Shown: piece by piece, positions 1 to 8,709 of the stretch
How positions within the stretch are numbered: position 1 is the first letter of the stretch
Layout of the letters: each line of letters opens with the position of its first letter
Source: Lentisphaeria bacterium
Lineage (GTDB): Bacteria; Verrucomicrobiota; Lentisphaeria; Victivallales; Victivallaceae
Direction: 5' to 3'
DNA length: 41,121 bases
Assembly: GCA_017508015.1 (NCBI GenBank)
Contig: JAFVZS010000107.1
Span: 1-41,121, forward strand
Notes under the pieces: model-generated
Database searches by the model: none
Seen by the model: only the letters and a program-made list of their open reading frames with translations
Told to the model about the DNA's origin: nothing
Made by a program: the position numbers and the translations under genes

Positions 1-23
1 ACGGTTTTATGGGGGAAATGCGG

Positions 24-56
24 AAAAAACAGAAAACGGCGAAAACAACCGTTTTC
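24..56 (-). terminator. Rho-independent terminator of the tRNA operon
   Basis: On the minus strand an 8-bp stem (GAAAACGG with CCGTTTTC, positions 49-56 and 32-39) closes a 9-nt loop and is followed by TGTTTTTT (31-24). It lies about 55 nt beyond the 3' end of the tRNA-Phe gene, which suits an intrinsic terminator for the two-tRNA transcript. The stem is AT-rich, so strength is uncertain. Confidence 0.55.
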
Positions 57-109
57 AAGACGTTTGATGGTTTTTACGGCAGCCGCTATCAGAAAAAAAG
101 GCAAAAAAA

Positions 110-185
110 TGGTGGCCGGTCCCAGAATCGAACTGGGGACACGGGGATTTTCAGTCCCCTGCTCTACCGACTGAGCTAACCTGCC
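110..185 (-). tRNA. tRNA-Phe (anticodon GAA)
   Basis: The cloverleaf reads on the minus strand: acceptor GGCAGGT, D stem GCTC/GAGC, anticodon stem GGGGA/TCCCC around the loop CTGAAAA (anticodon GAA), T stem CCCAG/CTGGG with TTCGATT, and an encoded CCA. Length is 76 nt. The acceptor strands GGCAGGT and ACCGGCC leave an A4-G69 mismatch; all other stems are fully paired. It follows tRNA-Gly by 17 nt and is probably cotranscribed with it. Confidence 0.95.
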
Positions 186-202
186 ACACTTCGTTGAAAG
201 TT

Positions 203-278
203 TGGAGCGAGTGACCGGAGTCGAACCGGCGACAATCACGTTGGCAACGTGATGCTCTACCAACTGAGCTACACTCGC
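203..278 (-). tRNA. tRNA-Gly (anticodon GCC)
   Basis: The cloverleaf reads on the minus strand: acceptor GCGAGTG pairs perfectly with CACTCGC, the D stem is GCTC/GAGC, the anticodon stem TCACG/CGTGA encloses TTGCCAA (anticodon GCC), the T arm contains TTCGACT, and CCA is encoded. Length is 76 nt. It is the promoter-proximal gene of a Gly-Phe tRNA pair. Confidence 0.96.
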
Positions 279-300
279 ACTTTTCCTTGCAACATTCTTT

Positions 301-329
301 AATATACCATCGTCTGGATAGATTGTCAA
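301..329 (-). promoter_or_regulatory. Sigma70-type promoter of the tRNA pair
   Basis: The minus strand shows TTGACA (329-324), a 17-nt spacer and TATATT (306-301). The -35 is a perfect match and the -10 matches 5 of 6. Transcription would start near 294, about 15 nt before the tRNA-Gly 5' end. Confidence 0.85.
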
Positions 330-407
330 GCTCTGTTTTGACTTTTTTTCAACTTTTTTGACCATTGAAAAACAAAATTCAGAATCCTGTCACCCGGCAG
401 ACTATAC

Positions 408-1256
408 TTATTTCCGGTTAAGCAAGTCACTCAAAGCCCGTCGGCATGTTTCCATAAACTGCATTTCAAACTTCAGCCCCGATGATGTGAAACGTTCTGC
501 TTCATGCCAGATGTATTTTGCATGCGGATAGGGTTGTCTTACCAGTGTACATCCGGCAAGTTTTTCACAGGCATCATCATGATCAAAAGAAAATGCCAAT
601 ATCTTAAATGGCTTATTTCCCCTCAGCCGGCTGATTTCACGGGCGAGGCATTCAATATCCTCTGCTTTATGATCCAAAGGTATCCCTTCCCACCATGTCG
701 CCTTATGCAAAACAAACAGAACCGGGCCATCAAAAGTCACTGCTTCCCGGAAATTTTCGATCCGCTTGGCCACCCGCGATTTAAGTTTCGTCAAATCCTC
801 TTCTGAATCACTCAAACCGATTTCATGGGGAAACAACATGTTTTCCCATGCTTCATTGTGCCAGCAAGCGTGTCCGTTAGTTGTTTTATACACCCAATTA
901 CCTTCAAAATAATCAGCAAAATCCGTCTTCAGAAAATGGGTGATCGCCGCCGGCGGAGAAGCTATCAAATCAAAAGGCATGCCTTTTTCACCAACCCCTT
1001 TGCTGGGTTTCAGCATCCATAATGTCAGCAGCGTACGCGGCAGACAGCTCCAACCGAGCGAAATGATTTTGAATTCTCCCCTGTGCTGCCTGCGGAATTT
1101 ATAATTGCCAAAAATGCACTTGCGGATCTCTTTTGACATTTCCGGCACAGCATCACAATATTTAAGATATTGTTTGTAAAGCATTTTGAAATCTTTGTCC
1201 GGAACAATTCTGCTGAGGTAAAACAGCAGTTTGCACTTCAATGATTTATATCCCAT
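408..1256 (-). CDS. DUF1796 family putative papain-like cysteine peptidase
   Basis: The 282-residue protein has the DUF1796 core: ISLGWSCLPRT, then about 20 residues later MPFDLIASP, then TDFADYF, and a conserved H/W-rich middle (GHACWHNEAWENMLFPHE). The family is predicted to be a papain-like cysteine peptidase, with the Cys of GWSC as the likely nucleophile; no member function is established that I can name. An in-frame GTG lies 9 nt upstream, but AAGGAG sits 8 nt before the ATG at 1256 and overlaps that GTG, so the ATG is chosen. No signal peptide or membrane segment is seen. It is the last gene of a minus-strand trio, 34 nt after the pyruvyl transferase, so a role in surface polysaccharide or glycoprotein modification is inferred from context. 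Confidence 0.8.
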   Translation of the reverse strand: MGYKSLKCKLLFYLSRIVPDKDFKMLYKQYLKYCDAVPEMSKEIRKCIFGNYKFRRQHRGEFKIISLGWSCLPRTLLTLWMLKPSKGVGEKGMPFDLIASPPAAITHFLKTDFADYFEGNWVYKTTNGHACWHNEAWENMLFPHEIGLSDSEEDLTKLKSRVAKRIENFREAVTFDGPVLFVLHKATWWEGIPLDHKAEDIECLAREISRLRGNKPFKILAFSFDHDDACEKLAGCTLVRQPYPHAKYIWHEAERFTSSGLKFEMQFMETCRRALSDLLNRK

Positions 1257-1290
1257 TGCCCCCACTCCTTGAATCGGAATATCTAAAGCT

Positions 1291-2382
1291 TTAATTTCCG
1301 TCGTTCTCTGATGATCTCAGATTTTTCAGAAAATCTCCGGAAAAATCCCGCAACAAAGATAATTTCTGCCGCACTTCATTAAAATCGATCGGATTATTCA
1401 GAATATTTCTTACATCATTTGCCTGCGCAGTATGCATAACTCTCGCAGATAATCCCAAAATTTCCAGCAATTCAGCAATTCTTGTAAAACGTTCCTTGCG
1501 CCGGGATGGCAGAACAACAAACTCTTTTTCAAATAAAATCGCAAAACAAACCCCGTGAAAGCTGTCCGTAACCACATAACCGGCATTTTTTATGGCATGA
1601 AGAAAATCCGGTACTCCGGTATTTACTGAACTTTTTATGAAAGAAAAAAATGGAGCTTTTCTATTTAATACAAGTATTGAAGAACTTTTAAGCCGCTTAT
1701 CGTGTGCAATCTTTTTTAACACTTTGATCTGCAATGGAGTCGGACTTAAAAAGTAACCGACCACCGGCGCGGTCAATGTGCCGGTATCGGCGATGTGATC
1801 AAATTCGCTCCGTCCGGCATGCAATGTCGGATCAAGTACCCGGATGGCATCTGATCTGCCAAATTTTTCACAAAGTCCGACAGCACTTCCTTCACGCACA
1901 CTTATATTTTTGAAATCTGCCAATGCTGATCTTATAACTCTATCCACTTCGGATGGCAGAACAAATTCCGCACTGCCGAAACTGGCGGCGTAGCTGTATT
2001 TATTGATATTTTCGGGGATATCGCACAAAAAGTAATCCCGCAAATTTTCCTTTAAAATACCGGGATTCCATACCTGATCACTGCCGACCAGAATGTCAGT
2101 CACTCCGGCGGAGAGACATTCATTCAAAGTGTCTGATTCCGGAGTTACAACGTTTACATTGGATAATAAAAATTTTAAAAGCACCTCTGCCTGTTTTTGT
2201 TTTCCGCAATCTTTGGAAGCAGAAAATCTTGACGGTGAAAAATCAATCACTCCGGTCTCTGCATCGGGAAAAATTTTGCGCAGAATTTGACAAAGGGCAT
2301 AACATTGCAGCACCGCTCCGTAACTCCGCGCGCGATGAAAGGTCAAAATTCCGATTTTACGCTTTTTTGTTTCAGCATTCAT
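1291..2382 (-). CDS. Polysaccharide pyruvyl transferase family protein
   Basis: The 363-residue protein starts KIGILTFHRARSYGAVLQCYAL, the typical N-terminus of PF04230 proteins (CsaB/WcaK-like), and carries ILVGSDQVWNP and VVTDSFHGVCFAILF further on, the second being the conserved S/T-FHG motif. These enzymes transfer pyruvate from phosphoenolpyruvate to form ketals on surface glycans, or act as cytoplasmic glycan-tailoring proteins. Length is normal for the family. Its ATG overlaps the stop codon of the upstream FrhB-like gene by 4 nt (ATGA), which indicates translational coupling. The specific acceptor sugar cannot be read from sequence. Confidence 0.88.
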   Translation of the reverse strand: MNAETKKRKIGILTFHRARSYGAVLQCYALCQILRKIFPDAETGVIDFSPSRFSASKDCGKQKQAEVLLKFLLSNVNVVTPESDTLNECLSAGVTDILVGSDQVWNPGILKENLRDYFLCDIPENINKYSYAASFGSAEFVLPSEVDRVIRSALADFKNISVREGSAVGLCEKFGRSDAIRVLDPTLHAGRSEFDHIADTGTLTAPVVGYFLSPTPLQIKVLKKIAHDKRLKSSSILVLNRKAPFFSFIKSSVNTGVPDFLHAIKNAGYVVTDSFHGVCFAILFEKEFVVLPSRRKERFTRIAELLEILGLSARVMHTAQANDVRNILNNPIDFNEVRQKLSLLRDFSGDFLKNLRSSENDGN

Positions 2383-3644
2383 AAAGTTTTTTTCCCTTGT
2401 GCGACAAAAATTTCATTAAAAACAGCCTGGCGTTCATGTTCCACAATTCTTGCCGCTTTATTTTTTTTGGGCCATAACAATGTGTATGGCAGCTTCCGGA
2501 AAATTATTCGCCGGTAACCGCCGCCATAAAGCAAATTCAATAAACATAATGGAGCCCACTTTATGATTTTGGAAAAATTCCGACATAAAATATGGTATTG
2601 CCGGGATTTTTTTCCGAAATAAAGCCGGGGATTTTTACCGGCAGCATCACAGATCGAAGCAGTATTGATCTCAAGATCATTTTCAGCAATTTTCAACAGC
2701 TGTTTACCGGCTTCGCTATTGACCATAACCAAAGATATACCATACTTCTGTTGTTCCGGGAAACGTTTTTCGCCCCAAAAATCAGCAAGTGTAATATCTC
2801 CATTCCTCGATAATTGTGCATGATGGCAATTATAACAGCTTTTTCTCAAAATCAGATCGCAGGCAAAACCATTGTAAAAAGGAGATTTTTTAACGGAAAT
2901 ACAGACCGGTTTTCCGGAATTATTTTCCGTGCCTGATAAAACACTGCTGTTATGCCAGCAATAATTCTGACCGTCTTTAAAACGGAAACGGTCAACTGTG
3001 ATATTCCCCGCTTCCGCTTCCTTGCGGAAGTAAACCGGAGCCGGTACTCCGGCACAAACAAAATCAATGATCACCAGCTGCCCGTTGATAATATATTTGT
3101 GAAAACGCATACGTACAGCTTTGGCAATACACGGCAGAAGCGAGATCAAAACTTTTTTGTTGTTTCTCAAGGCTTCAGTCAGCGACGGATAAAAACCGGT
3201 AATCTCCGCGGGGATGTATTTACTTCCCTGAAATTGCTTCAATCCGGATGGTTCAGAAGCCAGTTGATACACGGCCCGGTTATTTTTCATAACCACCCCG
3301 GCGACCAAACCACCCTGTGAAAGAAAAGCCGTTGCCAGAGCAAAAAATACACCTCCGGAACTGGAATTAAGCACCACATTTCTGTCTTTGTGCCATGCGG
3401 AATAACAAAGAATTCTTTCCGGATCCACCCCCGTTTCCGGAGTCTGGAGTTCCGGGCAGAACTTTTTACATAACCCGCAATCTTTACAGAGTGCTGCAAA
3501 ATTTTCATTGATTTGTGCGGTGACAAATCCCGCCGGATCAGTTGTCATTGAAAAACATCCGGCCGGACAGCATGCAACACAATTTCCGCAACCGACACAA
3601 CGGTGTTGTTCAATTACCGGAATGCAGTTGCCAGAAATATCCAT
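2379..3644 (-). CDS. FrhB/FdhB-like Fe-S protein (coenzyme F420 hydrogenase beta-subunit family)
   Basis: The 421-residue protein begins with two 4Fe-4S motifs, CVGCGNCVACCP (about residues 16-27) and CKDCGLCKKFCP (about 53-64). A FrhB/FdhB-type C-terminal region follows (SSSGGVFFALA, LLPCIAKAVR, CYNCHHAQLSRNGDITLADFWG). In methanogens this fold binds flavin and reduces F420. Bacterial homologues are common beside polysaccharide pyruvyl transferases in surface-glycan loci, and F420 use should not be assumed here. It is the first gene of the trio and overlaps the next gene by 4 nt. No convincing Shine-Dalgarno sequence precedes the ATG, so the start is less certain than for its neighbours. Confidence 0.85.
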   Translation of the reverse strand: MDISGNCIPVIEQHRCVGCGNCVACCPAGCFSMTTDPAGFVTAQINENFAALCKDCGLCKKFCPELQTPETGVDPERILCYSAWHKDRNVVLNSSSGGVFFALATAFLSQGGLVAGVVMKNNRAVYQLASEPSGLKQFQGSKYIPAEITGFYPSLTEALRNNKKVLISLLPCIAKAVRMRFHKYIINGQLVIIDFVCAGVPAPVYFRKEAEAGNITVDRFRFKDGQNYCWHNSSVLSGTENNSGKPVCISVKKSPFYNGFACDLILRKSCYNCHHAQLSRNGDITLADFWGEKRFPEQQKYGISLVMVNSEAGKQLLKIAENDLEINTASICDAAGKNPRLYFGKKSRQYHILCRNFSKIIKWAPLCLLNLLYGGGYRRIIFRKLPYTLLWPKKNKAARIVEHERQAVFNEIFVAQGKKTL

Positions 3645-4000
3645 AACAGATGAAAAAACCTTTGATTTTGATATAATTCTTTGTCAGTGTTCCAAATTTT
3701 GTGAAACCGCAACGTGAATTTGCAAAAAGTGTATCTTTCAATACGTACCACTCAAGTAATGATTGGGCAACCGGCAAATCACATTTTGTTTTCTATCAGC
3801 GGCGCATCGTGATAAAGATTTTTCACAAAAACCGGCCAATATCAATCCTTTCCGGATAATATACTTCAAGAAAAAGAAAAAATCAAATGTTTTGATCGTG
3901 CTGTCCGGTAAAAATTTCCGGGCAGCAGTGAAGAATCGGGAAATTACATCTTTAGCCGGATCATCCGCTTCTCCGGTGTCAAGTTATTCAACAGTTCTGC
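3645..4000. other. Gene-free divergent intergenic region
   Basis: About 420 nt separate the FrhB-like gene (minus) from the zinc-ribbon gene (plus). The plus-strand promoter occupies the right end. An imperfect 9-bp stem, GCTGTCCGG with CCGGGCAGC, lies near 3900-3926 with no T-run. ATTTTGTGAAA near 3697 and TTTTTCACAAAAA near 3821 resemble the ends of the dispersed repeat found elsewhere in the window, but the sequence between does not match it. I found no consensus minus-strand promoter for the FrhB-like operon. Confidence 0.4.
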
Positions 4001-4029
4001 TTGACAAAATGCGACAGAATATGTATATT
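4001..4029 (+). promoter_or_regulatory. Sigma70-type promoter of the zinc-ribbon/PH-domain gene
   Basis: TTGACA (4001-4006), a 17-nt spacer and TATATT (4024-4029) lie 39 nt upstream of the ATG at 4068. Near-consensus elements suggest constitutive expression. Confidence 0.8.
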
Positions 4030-4067
4030 GTAGTTGATACAAATGATTTTCAACCGGAGAAGCCAAC

Positions 4068-4691
4068 ATGAATACCGTCTGCCCGTCCTGCGGAAAAAGT
4101 TATGATATCGATCACAAATATATCGGCCGGCAAATCAAATGTCCGGGCTGTGAAAGCTCTTTTGAAGTGGTCAACCGCAATCTGATACCGTGTCCGGATT
4201 GCTTTGCACCGATTTCCAAGAGAGCTTCAATGTGTCCGAAATGCGGTGCCCCGGTGGGAAAAAACATCCCGAACGCTTCAGAAGATATAACTTCGGAACG
4301 TAAACTGGCAGTTTATCATCCGGCAGCCATAAATTATTTATGGGGAATTATTTTCGGCATTATCACCATACCGCTGCTGCTCGGTTTGCTGATACTTGCT
4401 TACATCATTATTGAGATATACTGCACCCGGTATGAATTGACCACCCACCGCGTGATCGTACAACGGGGATGGATCGCCAAATACCAGAATGAAATCTGGA
4501 TAAAAGATATGCGCGGAGTGAATCTGGTTCAGAGCATCTGGCAGCGCATTATCGGCACCGGCAATGTTTCCATCGGCACTGCGGCATCCTGCGACACAGA
4601 AATAAACATTTCCGGAGTTGCCGACCCGGCGGAAGTTGTGAAAAGAATCAATTCCCTGCGCGGAAATTATTCACTCGGCACGGTCAAATAA
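4068..4691 (+). CDS. Double zinc-ribbon membrane protein with bacterial PH (bPH2, YdbS-like) domain
   Basis: The 207-residue protein has two zinc ribbons, residues about 5-35 (CPSC and CPGC, MJ0042-finger-like) and about 42-62 (CPDC and CPKC). A hydrophobic hairpin follows (about 88-122). The C-terminal bPH2 domain reads TRYELTTHRVIVQRGWIAKYQNE, then a VNLVQSIWQRIIGTGNVSIGTA stretch. YdbS-like proteins are small membrane proteins of poorly defined envelope function. GGAGA lies 7 nt before the ATG. The gene stands alone, and its last 21 nt overlap the 3' end of the convergent membrane-protein gene, a tight arrangement that could cause transcriptional interference. The fusion of two zinc ribbons to bPH2 suggests a sensor or adaptor role, but that is inference. 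Confidence 0.85.
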   Translation: MNTVCPSCGKSYDIDHKYIGRQIKCPGCESSFEVVNRNLIPCPDCFAPISKRASMCPKCGAPVGKNIPNASEDITSERKLAVYHPAAINYLWGIIFGIITIPLLLGLLILAYIIIEIYCTRYELTTHRVIVQRGWIAKYQNEIWIKDMRGVNLVQSIWQRIIGTGNVSIGTAASCDTEINISGVADPAEVVKRINSLRGNYSLGTVK

Positions 4692-7550
4692 AACGGCTTC
4701 TTCCAATAAGAGCAATTCCCCGGACATATCCTCATATTGTATTGTCAGCCGGTTGTGCTTCTTACTCAGATACCAGTTTGAGGAAGCGGATAACGGCACC
4801 AGAAATTCCCGGCTGCCACCCCAGAATGCCATATAGGGCTGCCCCTGACCGTTGAAGTCATCCTGCCAGGAAAACACTATCCAGTTGGATATCACCGGCC
4901 GGTTGAACTTCAAATAGAGAAAATCTCCCCGGTGCGCAGATGCAGTATACAGTACCGAATGCCGGTCATCCACCCGGTGTACCCGGAATTTCAATACTTC
5001 AGTCAGTTTTTCCCGCAAAGATGCCATCGATGCTCCCCAGGCCCGCGGATAACCATCAATGTTTTCGTAATCCAATGCCTTGCTGAGCAAATTCTGATCG
5101 TCCAAAGTTCCCGGCTTGACAAATTCTGAATTTTCCAGCAAATATTCACGGCCCTTGCGGATCATCCATACTTTACCGTAAATATCTCCGAAAACCCGGT
5201 AATTTTCCATCAATAATGTGTAAAGCGGATAGGTGCGCAATGCCAGAGTTCCCTCGTAAAATTCGATATTCTTACCCTTTATCAGCACCAATACCGGATC
5301 GGCTTGAACCACCTGCCGGCGCATTTCCCGTGCCAGCGGCAAACTGGCGGCATAAAAGGCCGATGGGTAGCTCATCGGCGGATACAATCCGTTTCCACAA
5401 TAGGCGTAGATCGTGGAATTATTGGTCAAGTCCCAGAAACCGCCGTCACTTTCTGCATCCGGAAGAATACTGGATATCACATTTTTAACCTGCTGATGAT
5501 GTTGAAAATGTTCCGCTTGCAATACGGTATTGCTGCCCAGATGCGGCAAACCGGCGGCGGCCGGATTCACGGTGTTTTCCGGTTCAAAAAGTACTCCGGA
5601 AATTTTTTCTTCAAGGTTATAGAGCCGGTCAGCCTGATTGCCGCAAGCACCGATGAGCACTCCGAATACCAATATTATGGGGATTTTGATTTTTCCCTGC
5701 CAGTCCCGGTACCATACCGGCACGGCCGTAACCAGCAGCAGAGTGGTCGCCACTGCGCCGCGGGAGAATAATTCGCAACTGGCCCTGCCGCCGGCACGCT
5801 GAATAAGAATAATTCCCAGAATCACCAGCGATACTGCGGCAAAATACCGGCAGTTGCGTTTTTCTTCACTGCCGTGTCCCCGGAAAAATAACCGCAGAGC
5901 AAAAAGAGCTGTCAAGAACAGAAATCCGTAATTCAAGGCAATATAATATATGGTGTAATGGGTTATATTGTGTTTCATCAGCGGCACACAATGAGCTGCA
6001 GTATAGGTGTCAGACTGTAAAAGTAACAGACCGGCAAGGCCGAGCGCAATTTTCCGGCACACCGGAATCATCATCAATGCCGTCATGAAAAGTACGATCA
6101 CGCCACAAAGGAACAACAGTTTTTTACGTTCATTTTTCCATGCCTGAAACAACATGTAAAATGCCATCGGCAGCATCGCAGTAAAAACCACTGCCGTATC
6201 GGTCAGAGAATAAAGCGTGCCCAGCAAACCGGTGACAAAGAAGAGTGCCAGCATCATTACCGGATGTTTGTACCATTCCGGATGGGAAAGGTATACCCAG
6301 ACACATAATCCGGCCAGCAAACCGGCACCGATCCCCGGAGAAAGAGCTGTTATTCCGGTAGATGCGACACAGGCGGCAAGCAATCCGCAACGGCGGCGCA
6401 GTACGCACAAGGTCATCAGGTACAGCGGCAAATCGGCCCATTTGACAAAACGGTGGATAAATGAAAAATCATGCCCTTTGAAAAACCACAGCAGAAATCC
6501 CGGCACATAGTTGACCATGCCGCGGCTCGGTATGTAATCCACATACATATCACAGCCGAATCTCTGAAAAAGAAACCATGGCAGTATCAATTCGCCATTG
6601 TGATAATCATCGTAACTCAGATTTCCCCATTGGTCCGGTGCCGCACAAAAAAGGCACAGCAGAGCGGCCAGCGGCAGCGACGGAATGAAGTCCTGCAATC
6701 TGCCGGAAGGCATACGGAACGCCCGGTAAAGCATCAGAAATCCGGCAAGGATCAGCACAATTACAGCAATATTCAGCCGGTTGTTGAAGCCGGGATCAAA
6801 AATCTCACCGTTTTTCAGTATCTGTACCGGCATAAGCAAATATCCGAAAGCCAGCGGCCAACCGGTTTGCGAAATGACCAGAAATTTATTCCAGTACCCT
6901 TTGTGTAATGCTGCCAGCAATGCCGCCGCCCAAATCACCCAGTAGAACCATACCGTAGTGTCAGGCAGAGAGAGCCGGTTGCAGAATAACTCAATGCATA
7001 AATGTGAAGCAAGTCCGGCAAAAATCGCAGCAAGCAGGGTACACATTTCCCGGTACCGCAAATCCGGGCGGTAAAGCTTGAACAGTATCACCGCCAGACC
7101 GCAGCCGGCACTGATTGCCGAAATCCGGAAGGTGACCGTAAAAAGTCCGGAAATAATACTTTGACCGGCCATTATTCCCGGAATTATCAATGAGTAAAGT
7201 GAGATATCGTATACGGCGTTGCGGTCACTTTCATTTTTGAAACTGCCGTACAGTTTGGTCAACAGTATAAAGAGAATCAATGCCGTGGCGATTCCGGTAT
7301 AAAATGAGTAGTACTCAAAACTTTTCGGCAAGGCAGACATGGCGGGAAAGCCGCCGATCAGGTCGGGAAAAACTTCCGGAGTATTCTGCATCCGGAGCCA
7401 TACACTGTTGGCGGCGGCCAGAGATAATATGGTGCAGTTGGCAGCCAGCGGCAAACGGAAACGGCGCTCGATCACCGGTAAAGAACGGCAGCGGAACCAG
7501 ATAAAAATCACTGCGGCAAGCAGCCATAGTAAAAAAATCAGCAGAAACAT
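4671..7550 (-). CDS. Large polytopic membrane protein, possible GT-C-type glycosyltransferase
   Basis: The 959-residue protein has an N-terminal half (about 1-600) full of hydrophobic segments, probably 12 or more helices. A hydrophilic loop near residues 315-355 contains YDDYHNGELILPW followed by VDYIPSRGMVNY. Acidic residues in the first large loop are typical of GT-C glycosyltransferases using polyprenyl-linked sugars, so that class is a reasonable guess. The C-terminal 300 residues are soluble and end in a beta-rich domain, presumably extracytoplasmic. A TTG two codons upstream (7556) is rejected because AAAGGTGA lies 6 nt before the ATG at 7550. The upstream GT9 stop codon lies 6 nt before this start. 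The 3' end overlaps the convergent PH-domain gene by 21 nt. I cannot name a specific family. Confidence 0.8.
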   Translation of the reverse strand: MFLLIFLLWLLAAVIFIWFRCRSLPVIERRFRLPLAANCTILSLAAANSVWLRMQNTPEVFPDLIGGFPAMSALPKSFEYYSFYTGIATALILFILLTKLYGSFKNESDRNAVYDISLYSLIIPGIMAGQSIISGLFTVTFRISAISAGCGLAVILFKLYRPDLRYREMCTLLAAIFAGLASHLCIELFCNRLSLPDTTVWFYWVIWAAALLAALHKGYWNKFLVISQTGWPLAFGYLLMPVQILKNGEIFDPGFNNRLNIAVIVLILAGFLMLYRAFRMPSGRLQDFIPSLPLAALLCLFCAAPDQWGNLSYDDYHNGELILPWFLFQRFGCDMYVDYIPSRGMVNYVPGFLLWFFKGHDFSFIHRFVKWADLPLYLMTLCVLRRRCGLLAACVASTGITALSPGIGAGLLAGLCVWVYLSHPEWYKHPVMMLALFFVTGLLGTLYSLTDTAVVFTAMLPMAFYMLFQAWKNERKKLLFLCGVIVLFMTALMMIPVCRKIALGLAGLLLLQSDTYTAAHCVPLMKHNITHYTIYYIALNYGFLFLTALFALRLFFRGHGSEEKRNCRYFAAVSLVILGIILIQRAGGRASCELFSRGAVATTLLLVTAVPVWYRDWQGKIKIPIILVFGVLIGACGNQADRLYNLEEKISGVLFEPENTVNPAAAGLPHLGSNTVLQAEHFQHHQQVKNVISSILPDAESDGGFWDLTNNSTIYAYCGNGLYPPMSYPSAFYAASLPLAREMRRQVVQADPVLVLIKGKNIEFYEGTLALRTYPLYTLLMENYRVFGDIYGKVWMIRKGREYLLENSEFVKPGTLDDQNLLSKALDYENIDGYPRAWGASMASLREKLTEVLKFRVHRVDDRHSVLYTASAHRGDFLYLKFNRPVISNWIVFSWQDDFNGQGQPYMAFWGGSREFLVPLSASSNWYLSKKHNRLTIQYEDMSGELLLLEEAVLFDRAE

Positions 7551-7556
7551 TTTCAA

Positions 7557-8693
7557 TCACCTTTCTGATTCAGGATTTATGATTTTCCGTCCGGTGATAC
7601 CTCCATCAAGCAAAGTTTGGATGGCACGTGTTACCATGGGAGTGGGAATCGTATTCAAACAGCCGCCGGCCAGACGGCACTTTTTACGGGTGTGGACACA
7701 AGGGGAACACTCCTGGTGGGCGAAGATGATGATTTCCGGATAACCGGGAAAATTTCTGGTAAGCTGCACCGGGTCAGTGGCTCCCCACAAGCTTACCGAA
7801 GGCACTGCCGCCAGTCTGGCCAGATGCAATGGCGCAGAATCAATACCGCAAAAACAACTGCTCTGCCGGATCAGCGAAAAAGCTTCAGCAAAACTCAATT
7901 TTCCGCAGTAATTGCAGATGTTTTCAGTGACATTTGAATTTTCAATGATCTGCTCTGCCGCCGGATGGTCGGCCGGTGCCCCGATCAACGCAATGGAGTA
8001 TTCCGGCAAAGCACTTCTGACGGCACCGATCAATGCGCTCCACTTTTCCGGCGGCCACATCCGCCGTAAACTCAAGCTGCTGCAAAATGGGGCAATGATG
8101 ACTCTTTTCAGTGGAGTATCCACTGAACTTCGCAGCGAAGTGGCCAGAGCGGTGCAATCAGCCGCTGCCCCAAGTTTTTCAACGAGCATATCATAAGCTT
8201 CTGCCATGGTGACTTGGGCCTCCGGAATAATGCACCGGTCCGGCCCGCGGTAATTTTTCCGGCTCAAAGTGATGGCAAAAGCTCCGCGGAGAAATCCGGT
8301 GATGAAGATCGCCATCCGGCTGAGAAATTCTAGATTGATGATCAGACCTTTTCCGGAAATCAGGCGGCGTCTCAATTGGCAAAGGGTGCGAAAGGAGTGC
8401 CACGGCCGGGAAGGGGTGAGCAGAATGATTTCGTCAAAAAGTTTCAGCATTCCGGCATGCGGCTGCAAACTTTTTGTGGTATAGAGAATCATTTTCGCCT
8501 GCGGATAACGTTTTTTCAGGCCGTACAGAGCCGGCGCGGCCAATATCAAGCTGCCGTTACCCAGAAATTTCAGAACTGCAACAATTCCGAATTTTTCCGG
8601 AAGTTCCCGTTTGCCGGGAGAAAACAAAGCAAGCAAAAGGAGAGAGCAATTCCCCAGTAAAGTATCGAAAAAAGCTAATATCTTAAAATTCAT
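7557..8693 (-). CDS. Glycosyltransferase family 9 (heptosyltransferase-like) protein
   Basis: The 378-residue protein fits GT9 (ADP-heptose:LPS heptosyltransferase fold): VAVLKFLGNGSLILAAPALYGLKKRYP at the N-terminus, APFCSSLSLRRMWPPEKW in the middle, and the donor-site signature FCGIDSAPLHLARLAAVPSVSLWGATDP. A C-terminal Cys cluster (CSPC, KKC, GGC) is frequent in this family. It would act on the cytoplasmic side in lipopolysaccharide core or similar glycan assembly. The donor sugar is not determinable. A TTG one codon upstream is possible, but ATG at 8693 is preferred; neither has a good Shine-Dalgarno sequence. It is separated by 6 nt from the large membrane protein and forms an operon with it. 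Confidence 0.9.
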   Translation of the reverse strand: MNFKILAFFDTLLGNCSLLLLALFSPGKRELPEKFGIVAVLKFLGNGSLILAAPALYGLKKRYPQAKMILYTTKSLQPHAGMLKLFDEIILLTPSRPWHSFRTLCQLRRRLISGKGLIINLEFLSRMAIFITGFLRGAFAITLSRKNYRGPDRCIIPEAQVTMAEAYDMLVEKLGAAADCTALATSLRSSVDTPLKRVIIAPFCSSLSLRRMWPPEKWSALIGAVRSALPEYSIALIGAPADHPAAEQIIENSNVTENICNYCGKLSFAEAFSLIRQSSCFCGIDSAPLHLARLAAVPSVSLWGATDPVQLTRNFPGYPEIIIFAHQECSPCVHTRKKCRLAGGCLNTIPTPMVTRAIQTLLDGGITGRKIINPESER

Positions 8694-8709
8694 CAAAAAA
8701 AATTGTCAG

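Noticed and set aside
3695-3835. A fourth, degenerate copy of the dispersed repeat
   Set aside because: Only the end motifs (ATTTTGTGAAA and TTTTTCACAAAAA) and a partial CAAATCACA are present; the interior does not align and the spacing is about half.
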